Below, one piece after another: positions 25,554 to 34,272 of a stretch of DNA of 36,802 nucleotides; the first letter of the stretch is position 1, and each line of letters starts with the position of its first letter. Where the stretch lies: NCBI GenBank assembly GCA_031271165.1, contig JAISWF010000267.1, forward strand, positions 1 through 36,802. Reading direction: 5' to 3'. The translations under genes and the position numbers were made by a program. Origin of the DNA: Deltaproteobacteria bacterium. Its GTDB lineage: Bacteria > Desulfobacterota > Desulfarculia > Adiutricales > Adiutricaceae. The notes under the pieces were generated by a model, which did no database searches, was not told the DNA's origin, and saw only the letters and a program-made list of their open reading frames with translations.

Positions 25554-27970
25554 TTCCCTGGCCCCAGCATCCTTCTTTTTTACGCCCGATTAACGATCTG
25601 CCCGGCCTTGGCCAGGTCAGGGTCAAAGCCCTAAACGCCAAAGCCATATTCACTTACCGGGATCTTTTGGTCCTGGCCCCCTCGTTCTATCAAGACCGCC
25701 GGAAACTTTTGACCTTGGCTGAGGCCGCCTTGGTCCCCGAAGGCACCGAAGTGGTCTTCCGAGGTCAGATCAACCGAATCCGCCTGGATCCAGCCGGCCG
25801 CTTCCTGGTAGCCGAGTTGATTGATGGGAAACACTATTGTTCGCTGTGGTGGTTTAGGGGACTAAGATACTTTAATTCTTTAATCAAAAATATTAAAAAC
25901 ATCACGGTCTATGCGGCGGCCAAATTTCGTGACGGCAAGCTCAGCCTGGTTCATCCCGAAATCTGGGCTTACGATCCCAATTGTCCTGAGACTCAGTCAA
26001 ATATGGGGATTTTTCCGACTTATGAGCCCTTAGGACCATTAACGGCACCCGCCCGCCGCCGGGTTATGGCCGCAGTGGTCAATATTTTGGCCACCGCCCC
26101 CAAGATCCTGCCTCAGGAGTTTTTAGACCAGCAAAAAATTCCCGACCCGACCGAGCTTCTCTATATCGTCCACCGGCCACCGGCCGGAGCCGTCGGAAAG
26201 CTGCCGCAGCCCAAAGAAAGCCGGTCCTGGCGGAACCTGACGGCTTATGAACTGATGTTCTGGCGTCTGATCATTGTTTCGGCCAGGCCCAGCCGCCAGC
26301 CGGAAGATGAGGCATATTCACCCGATCCGGTGGCGGCCCAAGCCATTGAAAAAATCTGGCAGACCCTGCCCTTTAAGCCCAGCTCCGAACAAATCCGGGT
26401 CACCTCGGAAATTCTAACCGACCTGGCCTCCCCCTGCCCCATGAACCGACTGCTTCAGGGAGAAGTTGGCTGTGGCAAGACGGCCGTCGCCGCCGCCGCC
26501 TGCGCCGCCACTTTGGCTGGCGGACGTCAGGCCGCTCTGATGGCTCCCACCGAGATATTAACTCAGCAACACCACGCCTTTTTCTCCAAGATTGCGCCCC
26601 AAGCTGGTTTTGAGGTTCACCTTTTAACCGGAAAAACAAGTTCAGCCGAGCGGGCCAAAGTTTTGGCCGATATTGCCACCGGGCGGCCGTCGATTACCAT
26701 TGGCACCCAGGCTTTGGTTTCCGAGGCAGCTGTTTTTGGAAATCTAGGCTTAGCCGTCATTGATGAGCAGCACCGTTTCGGGGTTAAACAAAGACTGACC
26801 TTAAGATCTAAAAGCCCGCAGGTCGATTTGCTCTCTCTTTCGGCCACCCCCATCCCCGGGAGTTTGGCCGGGATCTTATACGGGGACATGGATTTGAGTT
26901 CCATGAGGGGAATTCTTCCTGGCCGCTCGAAACCCAAAACCATGATTTTCACTTGGGGCGCTCTGACCGAAGCCCGCTCGTTTTTTATCGAACACCTGCG
27001 CCGGGGCGGTCAGGGCTTTTTGATCTGCCCCCGCATCGGTGCGCAAGACGACGCCAACGGCGGCCCCTTAGCCTCCGATGATTTAAACGATGACTTAAAC
27101 GACGACTTAAATGAGCTCAATCCCTACCAGGCTTACGGTTTAGATGGTGAGCCGGCCGCTGGCAGCGAAGGCAGCCCTCCAGCTAGGCCCGATCTTTTGG
27201 CCACGGCCAAGGCCGTAGCCGCCTTGGCCCCAGAACTCCCCATGGGAATTCTCCACGGCCGCCTGGCCTCCCCTGAGCGAACCCGGGTCATGGAAGAATT
27301 TCGGCTGGGCCATCTTAAAATTTTGGCGGCCACGACCATGGTGGAAGTGGGGGTTGACGTCCCGGCCGCCGACATCATGCTGGTGGAAGGGGCCGAATAT
27401 TTTGGCTTGGCCCAGCTTCACCAGCTGCGAGGCCGCATTGGCCGAGGCGGCGGACAATCTTTTTTTTTGGCCGTACCCAAAGGCCAGGGAACTGACATTA
27501 CCCGGGCCCGCCTACAGGCCTTAGCCGAAGACCACGACGGCTATGCCTTAGCTGAGCTGGATCTAAAACTAAGGGGACCGGGCGAAGAACTTGGCCTTAA
27601 GCAAAGCGGCTGGCCCAAATTTGATTTTGCCAAACTGCCCGCCGACGCTTCACTGCTGCCTCGGGCCATGGAGTGGGCGACCGCTCTTTGGGAGATGCGG
27701 GCCCATTGGCCGGATAATTTTAAACAAGGCTTAGCTGATGCGGCTCTTGAGCTGGCCCGAGCCTCCGAGCCTCCGACGGCCGGCCCAGCCGGGCGCCCAA
27801 AAAAATCGGCTCCCACTGCCAAGCCCCTTCCAGAAAAGCCTCTCCCTGAAGAAGCCCCAAAAGAAGAGTCCCCCAAAGACCCTCTTGAAGATGGCAGCGC
27901 AATTATCCAAGCTGAGCCGGTCAAACGCCCCAGGGGCCGCCCTAAAAAAATCAGCCCGCCAAATCCCTAA
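25550..27970 (+). CDS. recG: ATP-dependent DNA helicase RecG with AT-hook tail
   Basis: RecG remodels stalled replication forks and Holliday junctions. The N-terminal wedge/OB region is followed by the helicase motor: Walker A GEVGCGKT (near 304-311), the DEQH box in VIDEQHRFG (near 405), the SATPIP motif, and the motif TMVEVGVDVP and HQLRGRIGRG in the second RecA-like domain. At 806 residues it exceeds E. coli RecG (693). The extra length comes from a low-complexity insert at about 505-540, including three tandem DDLN units, and a tail after about 740 rich in Pro, Lys and Glu with AGRPKK and PRGRPKK, the latter a classic AT-hook core. The start codon overlaps the pbpC stop (ATGA), so translation is coupled. 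Confidence 0.95.
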   Translation: MIPWPQHPSFLRPINDLPGLGQVRVKALNAKAIFTYRDLLVLAPSFYQDRRKLLTLAEAALVPEGTEVVFRGQINRIRLDPAGRFLVAELIDGKHYCSLWWFRGLRYFNSLIKNIKNITVYAAAKFRDGKLSLVHPEIWAYDPNCPETQSNMGIFPTYEPLGPLTAPARRRVMAAVVNILATAPKILPQEFLDQQKIPDPTELLYIVHRPPAGAVGKLPQPKESRSWRNLTAYELMFWRLIIVSARPSRQPEDEAYSPDPVAAQAIEKIWQTLPFKPSSEQIRVTSEILTDLASPCPMNRLLQGEVGCGKTAVAAAACAATLAGGRQAALMAPTEILTQQHHAFFSKIAPQAGFEVHLLTGKTSSAERAKVLADIATGRPSITIGTQALVSEAAVFGNLGLAVIDEQHRFGVKQRLTLRSKSPQVDLLSLSATPIPGSLAGILYGDMDLSSMRGILPGRSKPKTMIFTWGALTEARSFFIEHLRRGGQGFLICPRIGAQDDANGGPLASDDLNDDLNDDLNELNPYQAYGLDGEPAAGSEGSPPARPDLLATAKAVAALAPELPMGILHGRLASPERTRVMEEFRLGHLKILAATTMVEVGVDVPAADIMLVEGAEYFGLAQLHQLRGRIGRGGGQSFFLAVPKGQGTDITRARLQALAEDHDGYALAELDLKLRGPGEELGLKQSGWPKFDFAKLPADASLLPRAMEWATALWEMRAHWPDNFKQGLADAALELARASEPPTAGPAGRPKKSAPTAKPLPEKPLPEEAPKEESPKDPLEDGSAIIQAEPVKRPRGRPKKISPPNP
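27077..27112 (+). repeat. Three 12-bp tandem repeats inside recG
   Basis: Three consecutive 12-bp units encode Asp-Asp-Leu-Asn three times at residues 510-521, differing only at third codon positions. They lie in the extra linker of the second helicase domain. In-frame unit gain or loss by slippage would be tolerated. Confidence 0.8.
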
Positions 27971-27987
27971 ATAATCAACCGGTAAAA

Positions 27988-28017
27988 AGCCTTAAAAACT
28001 GAAGGCTAAAATTTTTT
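27988..28017. terminator. Terminator between convergent recG and the GGDEF gene
   Basis: AGCCTT (27988-27993) pairs with AAGGCT (28002-28007), followed by AAAATTTTTTT on the plus strand; on the minus strand the stem is followed by four T. It lies 18 bp after the recG stop and about 130 bp beyond the stop of the minus-strand GGDEF gene. Confidence 0.55.
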
Positions 28018-28149
28018 TGTCAGTAATCTAAGGATGTTAAAAACAACTAAAACGACAAAATAAAAAAATAGCCCTGGGGCCTCCGGCAATTACCCTTGGC
28101 AGGCAGCCGAAAGTCAGGGCTAAACAAATGGAAACTTATTGGGCTCAGA

Positions 28150-29121
28150 TCAGGCGGAGACGTTAACTTCCTCATCGTCGATCAGCCAGGGATCGCGAAA
28201 ACATACAACGTTGCGGCCGAGCTGTTTAGCGTCATAAAGGGCTTTATCAGCTCGCCGGATGAAGTTCTGGATAGTCTCCCCCAGCCGGTAAATGGTATAG
28301 CCGACACTGATAGTCACCGAGATGTCGCCGGTGTTAAACTTGTGGTTCTGGACCCGGTGCCTAAGCTTTTCAGCCAACTTATGAGACTGCTCGGTATTGG
28401 TGTCCGGGGCCACGACCGTAAACTCGTCTCCGCCGTACCTGGCCGGATAGTCGTTCTTTCTTAAAGAGGTCTTAAGAAGCTCGGCCACCTGAGTTAAGAC
28501 CGAATCGCCCACCAAATGGCCCAAAGTATCATTTACCTTTTTAAAATTATCCACATCAATAATAAAAAGAGCCATAGTCGGGGTATAAGCCCCAAATTTT
28601 TCGACCTGCTCTTGGAGGATCTCCATGAAGCTGCCTCGGTTATAAAGCTTGGTCATGGCATCAAAAAGAGCTTTTTTCTTAAACGAATTAAGGGCGTTGG
28701 AAATCTTCCGCCGCTCCATCAACTCCAGTCGGGCCTTACGCAGGATGCGGACTCTTTCGGCATATTCTTCCTGAATGACCTGGATGGTAATGATCTGGTC
28801 CTCTTCAAGCTGAACAGCCTTGGCCACCAACGGCAGTTCCTCGTTGGTTTTGGGATTTGGTTCCAGCCAAATGCCGGAACTCACTTTTTCGCCGGACCGG
28901 GGAGCTTTTTCAAAGAACTCCTCGGCATCCAAAAGAAAATACTCCAGCATTGAGGAATGATCCCAAGGCATTCGACAAGGGGTGCCATCGACATTCGAGG
29001 GAAACAATTTTGGATAAAAAGCCGGAACAAGACCATAAAGGTCGTAACTCATTGGTCTTATTCGTCTCAAAATAGCAAAATCCAAGCTTCGCAAAAATTT
29101 CAAGCCAAGCGAATTACTCAC
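28150..29121 (-). CDS. Diguanylate cyclase with PAS-like N-terminal domain
   Basis: GGDEF proteins make the second messenger c-di-GMP from two GTP. The active-site loop is intact, RYGGDEF (GGDEF at 230-234), and the inhibitory site RxxD is present as R221-K-N-D224, so product inhibition is expected. The N-terminal 110 residues resemble a PAS-like sensory domain (LYGLVPAFYPKLF, SMLEYFLLDAEEFF, SGIWLEPNP), followed by a coiled signalling helix. No membrane segment is seen. The start is GTG at 29121, with GGAG seven bases upstream. It is the last gene of the minus-strand cluster, 141 bp behind the small GTPase, and is the likely output of that system. Confidence 0.9.
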   Translation of the reverse strand: MSNSLGLKFLRSLDFAILRRIRPMSYDLYGLVPAFYPKLFPSNVDGTPCRMPWDHSSMLEYFLLDAEEFFEKAPRSGEKVSSGIWLEPNPKTNEELPLVAKAVQLEEDQIITIQVIQEEYAERVRILRKARLELMERRKISNALNSFKKKALFDAMTKLYNRGSFMEILQEQVEKFGAYTPTMALFIIDVDNFKKVNDTLGHLVGDSVLTQVAELLKTSLRKNDYPARYGGDEFTVVAPDTNTEQSHKLAEKLRHRVQNHKFNTGDISVTISVGYTIYRLGETIQNFIRRADKALYDAKQLGRNVVCFRDPWLIDDEEVNVSA

Positions 29122-29262
29122 GATACGGCTCCGAAAAAGAAAACCGGCTGGCCTCCCTCAGACTCGACCGGGTCAGGCAAGGCGGGCTTGGCAGGAAAAA
29201 AAGGGGTATTTCTACCTTTCTGGGGATGGTGTGACCATTGTGGTTTTCCAGAAAGATTCTGG

Positions 29263-29766
29263 TCATTTTTTTTCCACCATGGCCTCAGCTAAAACGTTAA
29301 AGATCGTCTCGACATTAAGACCTGTTTTGGCACTGGTTTTATAGATTACCACTCCTTTGCTTTCCAAAGAGGCCAGAACCTTTTCACTTATCTCCCACTC
29401 AGGTTCTAAGTCGAATTTGTTGATAATGAAAATACTGGGAATGCCAGAACCCAAAATCTTCATGGATTCCACCCTCAACTTGAGGGCCACGGTCAAAGTT
29501 TCACCACGGGTGCCGTCGACCACGAAAAGCAGACCATGGGCGCCCCGGAGGTAAGACATGTTGACCAGGCTGTAGTTATCCTGACCTTCCATGTCCCAAA
29601 GAAGGAGATTTAATTCCTGATCTTTAACCGCGATAGTCTTTTTACTTATCTTTACACCTACAGTAGAAAGATAAGTATCAGAAAAGATAGAGCTAACGTA
29701 CTGCCTGACCAAGGCGGTCTTACCCACGGAAAATGATCCAAGCATACATATTTTTTTATTTATCAT
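29263..29766 (-). CDS. Bacterial Ras/Rab-like small GTPase
   Basis: A single-domain GTP switch of 167 residues. Motifs in order: P-loop GSFSVGKT (10-17), switch I Thr at T35, G3 motif WDMEGQD (57-63) with the Ras-Q61-equivalent Gln at Q62 but Glu at the Ala59 position, NKFD (116-119) and TSAK (144-147). Ras Gly12 corresponds to Phe12 here. There is no C-terminal lipidation cysteine, so membrane targeting, if any, would come from a partner. It lies between the OmpA/longin-like membrane protein and the diguanylate cyclase on the same strand, which suggests it is the switch read or controlled by them. The family (MglA/Rup-type relatives) is known; the exact role here is not. Confidence 0.9.
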   Translation of the reverse strand: MINKKICMLGSFSVGKTALVRQYVSSIFSDTYLSTVGVKISKKTIAVKDQELNLLLWDMEGQDNYSLVNMSYLRGAHGLLFVVDGTRGETLTVALKLRVESMKILGSGIPSIFIINKFDLEPEWEISEKVLASLESKGVVIYKTSAKTGLNVETIFNVLAEAMVEKK

Positions 29767-30179
29767 AAGGAAATACCAAAAAAACCTACGCTACCTGGGT
29801 GCGAATTCGCTGGCGACAGCCTCAAGCAGACCAAGAACCCCCGCCGAATTAGAGAGGGGAAACCGTCGTTAGGCAAAAAGAAAATTACTAATCTTGGCCC
29901 TGCCTTTTAGACCGGGCGTTTTTTCGGGTTCCAGCGTCATCCAATAGTTAACCAAAAAACTTTTTTAGTCAACTTTTTATCCTAAACATTTTCCAATACT
30001 GTATTGCAGAGGCAGTTCCGGGGTCACCCTGTCACAGCTGACCTAGATTCAGACGGGCCATAAACCTGCTAGATTTTACCCGACGAAAGGTTTAATGTCC
30101 AGACATTAACGGGGAAAATCCCTTTTTTGGTTTAACCGCTCAGGGCCAACGGTTAACAATTGGTGTCCGGGGCTGAAAA
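29767..30179. other. 413-bp spacer between the OmpA-like and GTPase genes
   Basis: No gene is supported. TTAATGTC (30092-30099) and GACATTAA (30102-30109) form a perfect inverted repeat around CA, and CAATAC/GTATTG (29994-30006) is a second. On the minus strand, TTGACT (29967-29972) with AACTAT (29944-29949), spacing 17, is a weak promoter candidate for the GTPase gene. The spacer suggests separate control of the GTPase and GGDEF pair. Confidence 0.4.
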
Positions 30180-33017
30180 TTAAAAACCGTGCTCTCTAGT
30201 TCCAATACCCCCCTGGGTAAGCCGGACTCTTAGTTCGATCTTGCGGCTCTCGGGATCTTCGCCCGCCGGTTGGTCGTCTTCGCCCTTAGCTGAGAACTGA
30301 CTGCCCAAACCGTAGTTGACGATGGGGATCGATGAGCCCCTGGCGTAAAGCATGGCCGCCACCGTTTTAGTGCGCTGCTCGCTGAGTTCAAAGTTACGGC
30401 GGTCCTGACCGGTGGCGTCGGCGTGGCCGTAAATAATCAGCGAAACATTCATTTGCATTTCAGCAGCCAATTTCTCCAGTTCGGAAATACGCTTGACAGC
30501 GTCCAACAAAAGCGGCTGGTCTTCGGGAATCGGCTCATCTTTGTTGGTCGGGAAGTGAATAACCGTTCCATTGATGGATTCCACCAAAGCTTCCATGGCC
30601 ATGGTCCGGGGATCGGTCAGCGTGGAAGCATCAAGCTTTAGAACCCCAGGGATGGTCAGAGCCTTTTCCCGGGTCTCCAAAATCCAGCCCAGCGGGGCAC
30701 TCCCGGTCAGAGTCAGAAGACCTCTTTCACCGTCAAATTCCATGTTAACCGTCGGGAGAGGATCGATGATGGTCTGGATCCGCTGCTGGACAATGGACGA
30801 ATCCAACGAAACATAGGGCCGGCTGATCACTCTCAGACGATTGGGATCCAAGGCCCCTTCCTGGGCAAGTATTTGCTCTGGATCGCGCGCTAGGCTGTCT
30901 CTGAGGACCACTACGCCGGTTTTACCATCGGACTCGGGTTCAACTCTGGTCACCACCAAGCCTGGCTCGTTATTTAAAAGAGCCAAAGCTCGATTAAAAT
31001 TTTCCTGGTCGGTTTCGTTGGCTTTAACTATGGCTTCAACAAGTTTTTCTTCCTGAACCACAGTCTGGGCCCGGAACTTGGCCTCAGTCCGATTATTGAA
31101 CACCGAAAAGCCTATGGCCACCCCAATGATCATAATGATAGCCAAGGGCAATAGCCTGATAACCAAGGGCGGCTTTTTGGCCGTGTCTTGATAGCGGACA
31201 TTTAAAAAGTCTTCGAAAAAACGCCTGGCTTTTTTAAAGGGTTCAACGTCGCCCGAAAAATTATCCAAGGCATCGGCACAATCAACTACCATCAGCTCCA
31301 GGGCTTCCTGGAGGTCCTGAGTAAGCGAGTTGGGGGGATTGCCGCGAACTACGCAGGCCAGATAGACTTGATCAGCCCGGCGCAGGTAAATGGTCCTTTC
31401 TCCAAATCGCAGGTTGTCAAGGTTGTCGCCTTGCCCGAAAGAAAAGCTGTCTTTGATAAAGTCCTGAATGGCCGTAAACATTCCGGCCACCAAATCGGCG
31501 TCCCGGGTTTCCCCGCCTTCGTAAACCAAGTGATCAAGAACTAGCCCACTAGCCGCATGAATCAGATAGATTTCCTCGACATGATACAAAAGAGTATGAA
31601 GGAGAACAATCTCGCTGAAAGGTTTTTTGACCCTCATGGCTTCCAGACGCCATTTAAGGCCTCTGAGCGACAGGCTCATCTCCAGGGTGGAGTTGATGTC
31701 CTGGAGCATACCCATGAAAGTCTCGGAAATCGATCGCCTGATGGCCGGACCGATAACTGGGAAGATCTGATTGGCCAGAGTTTCAGGATTGCGCCTGACC
31801 GATGAGGTAAAAATCCTCTCAACCGTAGGCCCCAAAACAGTATTAAGTTTATCATCACGCTGGCTTCTAAGTAATATGGCCTCGGTAATGACTTGACTTA
31901 AAGCCTGGGCATGCTGACTTGGATCAAGCAAAAGCTTCGTCAGAAAAGAAAGCTGACTAAGCTCGCGGCCCATGACCAGTTTTCGAAGCTGGTCGAGCTC
32001 GCTGTCGGTCTCCGGCGGGGACGGCCAGCGGTGCGGGGCATCGTCGGAGTCACCCTGGGACCGCTCTGGCGTCCGCTCCCCCGGCCCAAAAGAGGAGCCT
32101 GATTCGACTCCGAGGGGACGCTGGGGAGGAACAGGCGCTGATTGGTCGCCGCTGGCTGGACCTAAGCCAGGTCCGCTTAGGTCCAAAAGGTTGTCGAGCT
32201 CGTTGAGGAAATCATCTTCAACGAAGGAGCTTTTGCCGCTCGCAAGGGACCCGCCGCTTGCTTGAGCTTCCTGGCCGGCTGCCGCCGGCTGGGGCCCATC
32301 AAAATCATCGGCCGCAGTATTGGCCGCCTGGCTGGTATTGACGGCGCCGGCAGCGTCAATTGCGGCTAAAGCCGCCCCAGAGGAGGCAAAAGTTAGAGGC
32401 TCCGAATTTATGTCGCCAGATTGGCCTTTAAATCCCAGGTCCTCGAGAAAGCTTTTCTCCGGAGAAGGGAAAAGAAGGTTGTCGAGCTCACTGTAAATCT
32501 GCTCTTCAAAGGCTTTTCTTTTGGCCTCAAAGTCGGCCGCATTGGTCTCAGTATTGCCGCCTTTGACACTAAAATCAATTTGATGGAAGCCGTCGGGATC
32601 TTCTAAATCAAGATCATCGGCCTGAAGCCCTTCAAAATCGAGTTGAGCAGCCACCAAATCGCTCAATTGCCTAAATTGCTCAGTTTGTTCTAACGGCTCG
32701 GTTTGACCTGACTCATCGGACAAGTCCGGTTCAAAAGCTTGACCTGATTGGCTCCCAGCCCCACCAGGCGCCACTTGGTCCGAAGCGCTACCGGCCTCGG
32801 TTAAAACTAAATCACCGCCGCCGAGGTCTTCAGAGATGACTCTAGCCTCGCTACTTAAAGCCTCATCGCCGTTCAGTCCAATGACCGCTCCAGACTCTTC
32901 GGCGGCTTCGGGCAAAACCCCGGCTTGGGGTTCTGACCGAAGACCCTCAGCGGCTGATTCGGAGGTAGCCCGACGTTTTTTCGAAAATAATTTGGAAAAA
33001 AAACCCATTGTCCTCAT
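30180..33017 (-). CDS. Inner-membrane protein: longin/roadblock-like cytosolic region plus periplasmic OmpA-like domain
   Basis: A 945-residue single-pass membrane protein. Residues 1-345 are acidic, disordered and low-complexity, with ELDNLL at 177-182 and 273-278 and a variant ELDQL at 340-344. Residues 350-600 are folded; 465-585 contain a region (VLLHTLLYHVEEIYLIHAASG) that I read as longin/roadblock-like, the fold class that often binds small GTPases. The membrane segment is at 618-640, followed by two short alpha/beta units resembling BON repeats (about 660-800) and an OmpA-like peptidoglycan-binding domain (about 815-935, motif YGHADATGQDRRNFELSEQR). A second ATG at 33008 is possible and neither ATG has an ideal ribosome site. 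It would bridge cytosol and cell wall, next to the small GTPase gene. Confidence 0.85.
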   Translation of the reverse strand: MRTMGFFSKLFSKKRRATSESAAEGLRSEPQAGVLPEAAEESGAVIGLNGDEALSSEARVISEDLGGGDLVLTEAGSASDQVAPGGAGSQSGQAFEPDLSDESGQTEPLEQTEQFRQLSDLVAAQLDFEGLQADDLDLEDPDGFHQIDFSVKGGNTETNAADFEAKRKAFEEQIYSELDNLLFPSPEKSFLEDLGFKGQSGDINSEPLTFASSGAALAAIDAAGAVNTSQAANTAADDFDGPQPAAAGQEAQASGGSLASGKSSFVEDDFLNELDNLLDLSGPGLGPASGDQSAPVPPQRPLGVESGSSFGPGERTPERSQGDSDDAPHRWPSPPETDSELDQLRKLVMGRELSQLSFLTKLLLDPSQHAQALSQVITEAILLRSQRDDKLNTVLGPTVERIFTSSVRRNPETLANQIFPVIGPAIRRSISETFMGMLQDINSTLEMSLSLRGLKWRLEAMRVKKPFSEIVLLHTLLYHVEEIYLIHAASGLVLDHLVYEGGETRDADLVAGMFTAIQDFIKDSFSFGQGDNLDNLRFGERTIYLRRADQVYLACVVRGNPPNSLTQDLQEALELMVVDCADALDNFSGDVEPFKKARRFFEDFLNVRYQDTAKKPPLVIRLLPLAIIMIIGVAIGFSVFNNRTEAKFRAQTVVQEEKLVEAIVKANETDQENFNRALALLNNEPGLVVTRVEPESDGKTGVVVLRDSLARDPEQILAQEGALDPNRLRVISRPYVSLDSSIVQQRIQTIIDPLPTVNMEFDGERGLLTLTGSAPLGWILETREKALTIPGVLKLDASTLTDPRTMAMEALVESINGTVIHFPTNKDEPIPEDQPLLLDAVKRISELEKLAAEMQMNVSLIIYGHADATGQDRRNFELSEQRTKTVAAMLYARGSSIPIVNYGLGSQFSAKGEDDQPAGEDPESRKIELRVRLTQGGIGTREHGF

Positions 33018-33112
33018 GGTGACCGGAAGACCGGTCTTTCAGGGCGCCGGGGCCCGAACCCGTGGGCCGGACCGGAAAGATTAGCCGGTTGGCTCCAAGG
33101 AGCCAAACCTGT

Positions 33113-33892
33113 TTACCAATTTTCCTGTCCCTGATTGTCCTGATTATCGCCCTGATGCTGCTCCTGTTGGTCCTGCGAGCCTTCACCGTTGGACTCAGAC
33201 TCGGTATCGTAGAGTTCCGAATTATCAAATGGGGATACATCAATATTCCAAGGTTTGGAGAGACTAGAGACCATCTCGGTGAGCATGGTCGAAAAAGCGG
33301 TGCGATAAACCATGTCGGAACGAATATGGGAAGCGGTCTTATCGACGACATTGACGGCCTCGTTGTGCTTGGAGTCGATCTTGTCGTTGATCTCGGAGGT
33401 TTCCTTTTTAATCAATTCGCGTAAGGTCCATTCCAGAGAATCAATGCTGGCGTTCAGTTTGGCCGCCCGGCGCTCGAAGTTTTCGTTGGCCGCTGCCAGA
33501 TCGGTGGTCAGCTTGGTGTCAGCTTCCAGGCGCTCCCGGCCTTCCTTGCCCAGGTTCTCGTGGAACTCACGGCGGTCGGTTGCCGCCTGTTCGGTCCTCT
33601 CACGGGCTTCGAGCCTGATGGCTTCGTTGCGATCACGCTGCTCGTTTTTGATGACCTGTTCGCGCTCGTCACGCTCCTCTTTGACCCTGGTCAAAAGGGA
33701 GGAAATCTCACTTTTCATGTAGTTTTCCAATGAATCAAGGCGGCTTCGGAGAGACTCCTTAACTTCACTAATCTCCCTTAAAAGGCGTTCCTCCTGGCGC
33801 CGAAACCGCATCTCCATGTCCTTGAGTTGGGCTCCGAACAACAATTCCCGAACCTGGACAATGGGCTGATCCGGCAGATTCTTACCACTCAT
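33113..33892 (-). CDS. Coiled-coil protein of the OmpA/GTPase cluster
   Basis: The 259-residue product is almost entirely helical and charged. VRELLFGAQLKDMEMRF near residue 14 is followed by long heptad-like stretches to about 175, then a more globular segment (about 178-215) and a Asn/Gln/Asp-rich tail. No signal peptide or membrane segment is seen, so it is cytosolic. The ATG at 33892 has a perfect AGGAGG eight bases upstream. It is the first gene of the minus-strand cluster, 95 bp before the OmpA-like gene. The family name is unknown to me; a structural or scaffold role is an inference from shape and neighbours. Confidence 0.75.
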   Translation of the reverse strand: MSGKNLPDQPIVQVRELLFGAQLKDMEMRFRRQEERLLREISEVKESLRSRLDSLENYMKSEISSLLTRVKEERDEREQVIKNEQRDRNEAIRLEARERTEQAATDRREFHENLGKEGRERLEADTKLTTDLAAANENFERRAAKLNASIDSLEWTLRELIKKETSEINDKIDSKHNEAVNVVDKTASHIRSDMVYRTAFSTMLTEMVSSLSKPWNIDVSPFDNSELYDTESESNGEGSQDQQEQHQGDNQDNQGQENW

Positions 33893-34243
33893 TTTTCAAT
33901 CCTCCTAACCCGGGTCCGGGTCGGGACCATTCGGGTATGTGGCCTCAAAGCCCTCCAAGGGCTAAGGCGGTTTTGACTTTCCGGGTTTTGGGTACCGATG
34001 GTTGTGCTGGCCGCAGGGGCCAAAACGCCCACCTATCGCTAGCCAGTGATTTCCAAAAAATAGTTCAGCAAAAAAAATCAACCTAAAACGTTAGACAAAA
34101 AAGCCCAATAAATTTGTGAATGATTGTTAATGCAATCCGGGGGCCAAACAAATTCTAAACCCACCGTCAAAGCACCGACAGGCAACTTGCCCCTTAGACC
34201 TTCTTTACCATCTCCAAAAAAGAGCCCAAGCCATGAACTAATA

Positions 34244-34272
34244 ATTATACTTGTTTTCTCTTTTTCCGTCCA
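34244..34272 (-). promoter_or_regulatory. Candidate promoter for the coiled-coil/OmpA/GTPase cluster
   Basis: On the minus strand, TGGACG (34267-34272) is 17 bp from a perfect TATAAT (34244-34249). Transcription would begin near 34237 and run through a leader of about 345 nt to the coiled-coil gene at 33892. Confidence 0.42.

Noticed and set aside
28516-28953. Plus-strand open frame of 145 codons
   Set aside because: It is antisense to the diguanylate cyclase gene, whose motifs are intact.
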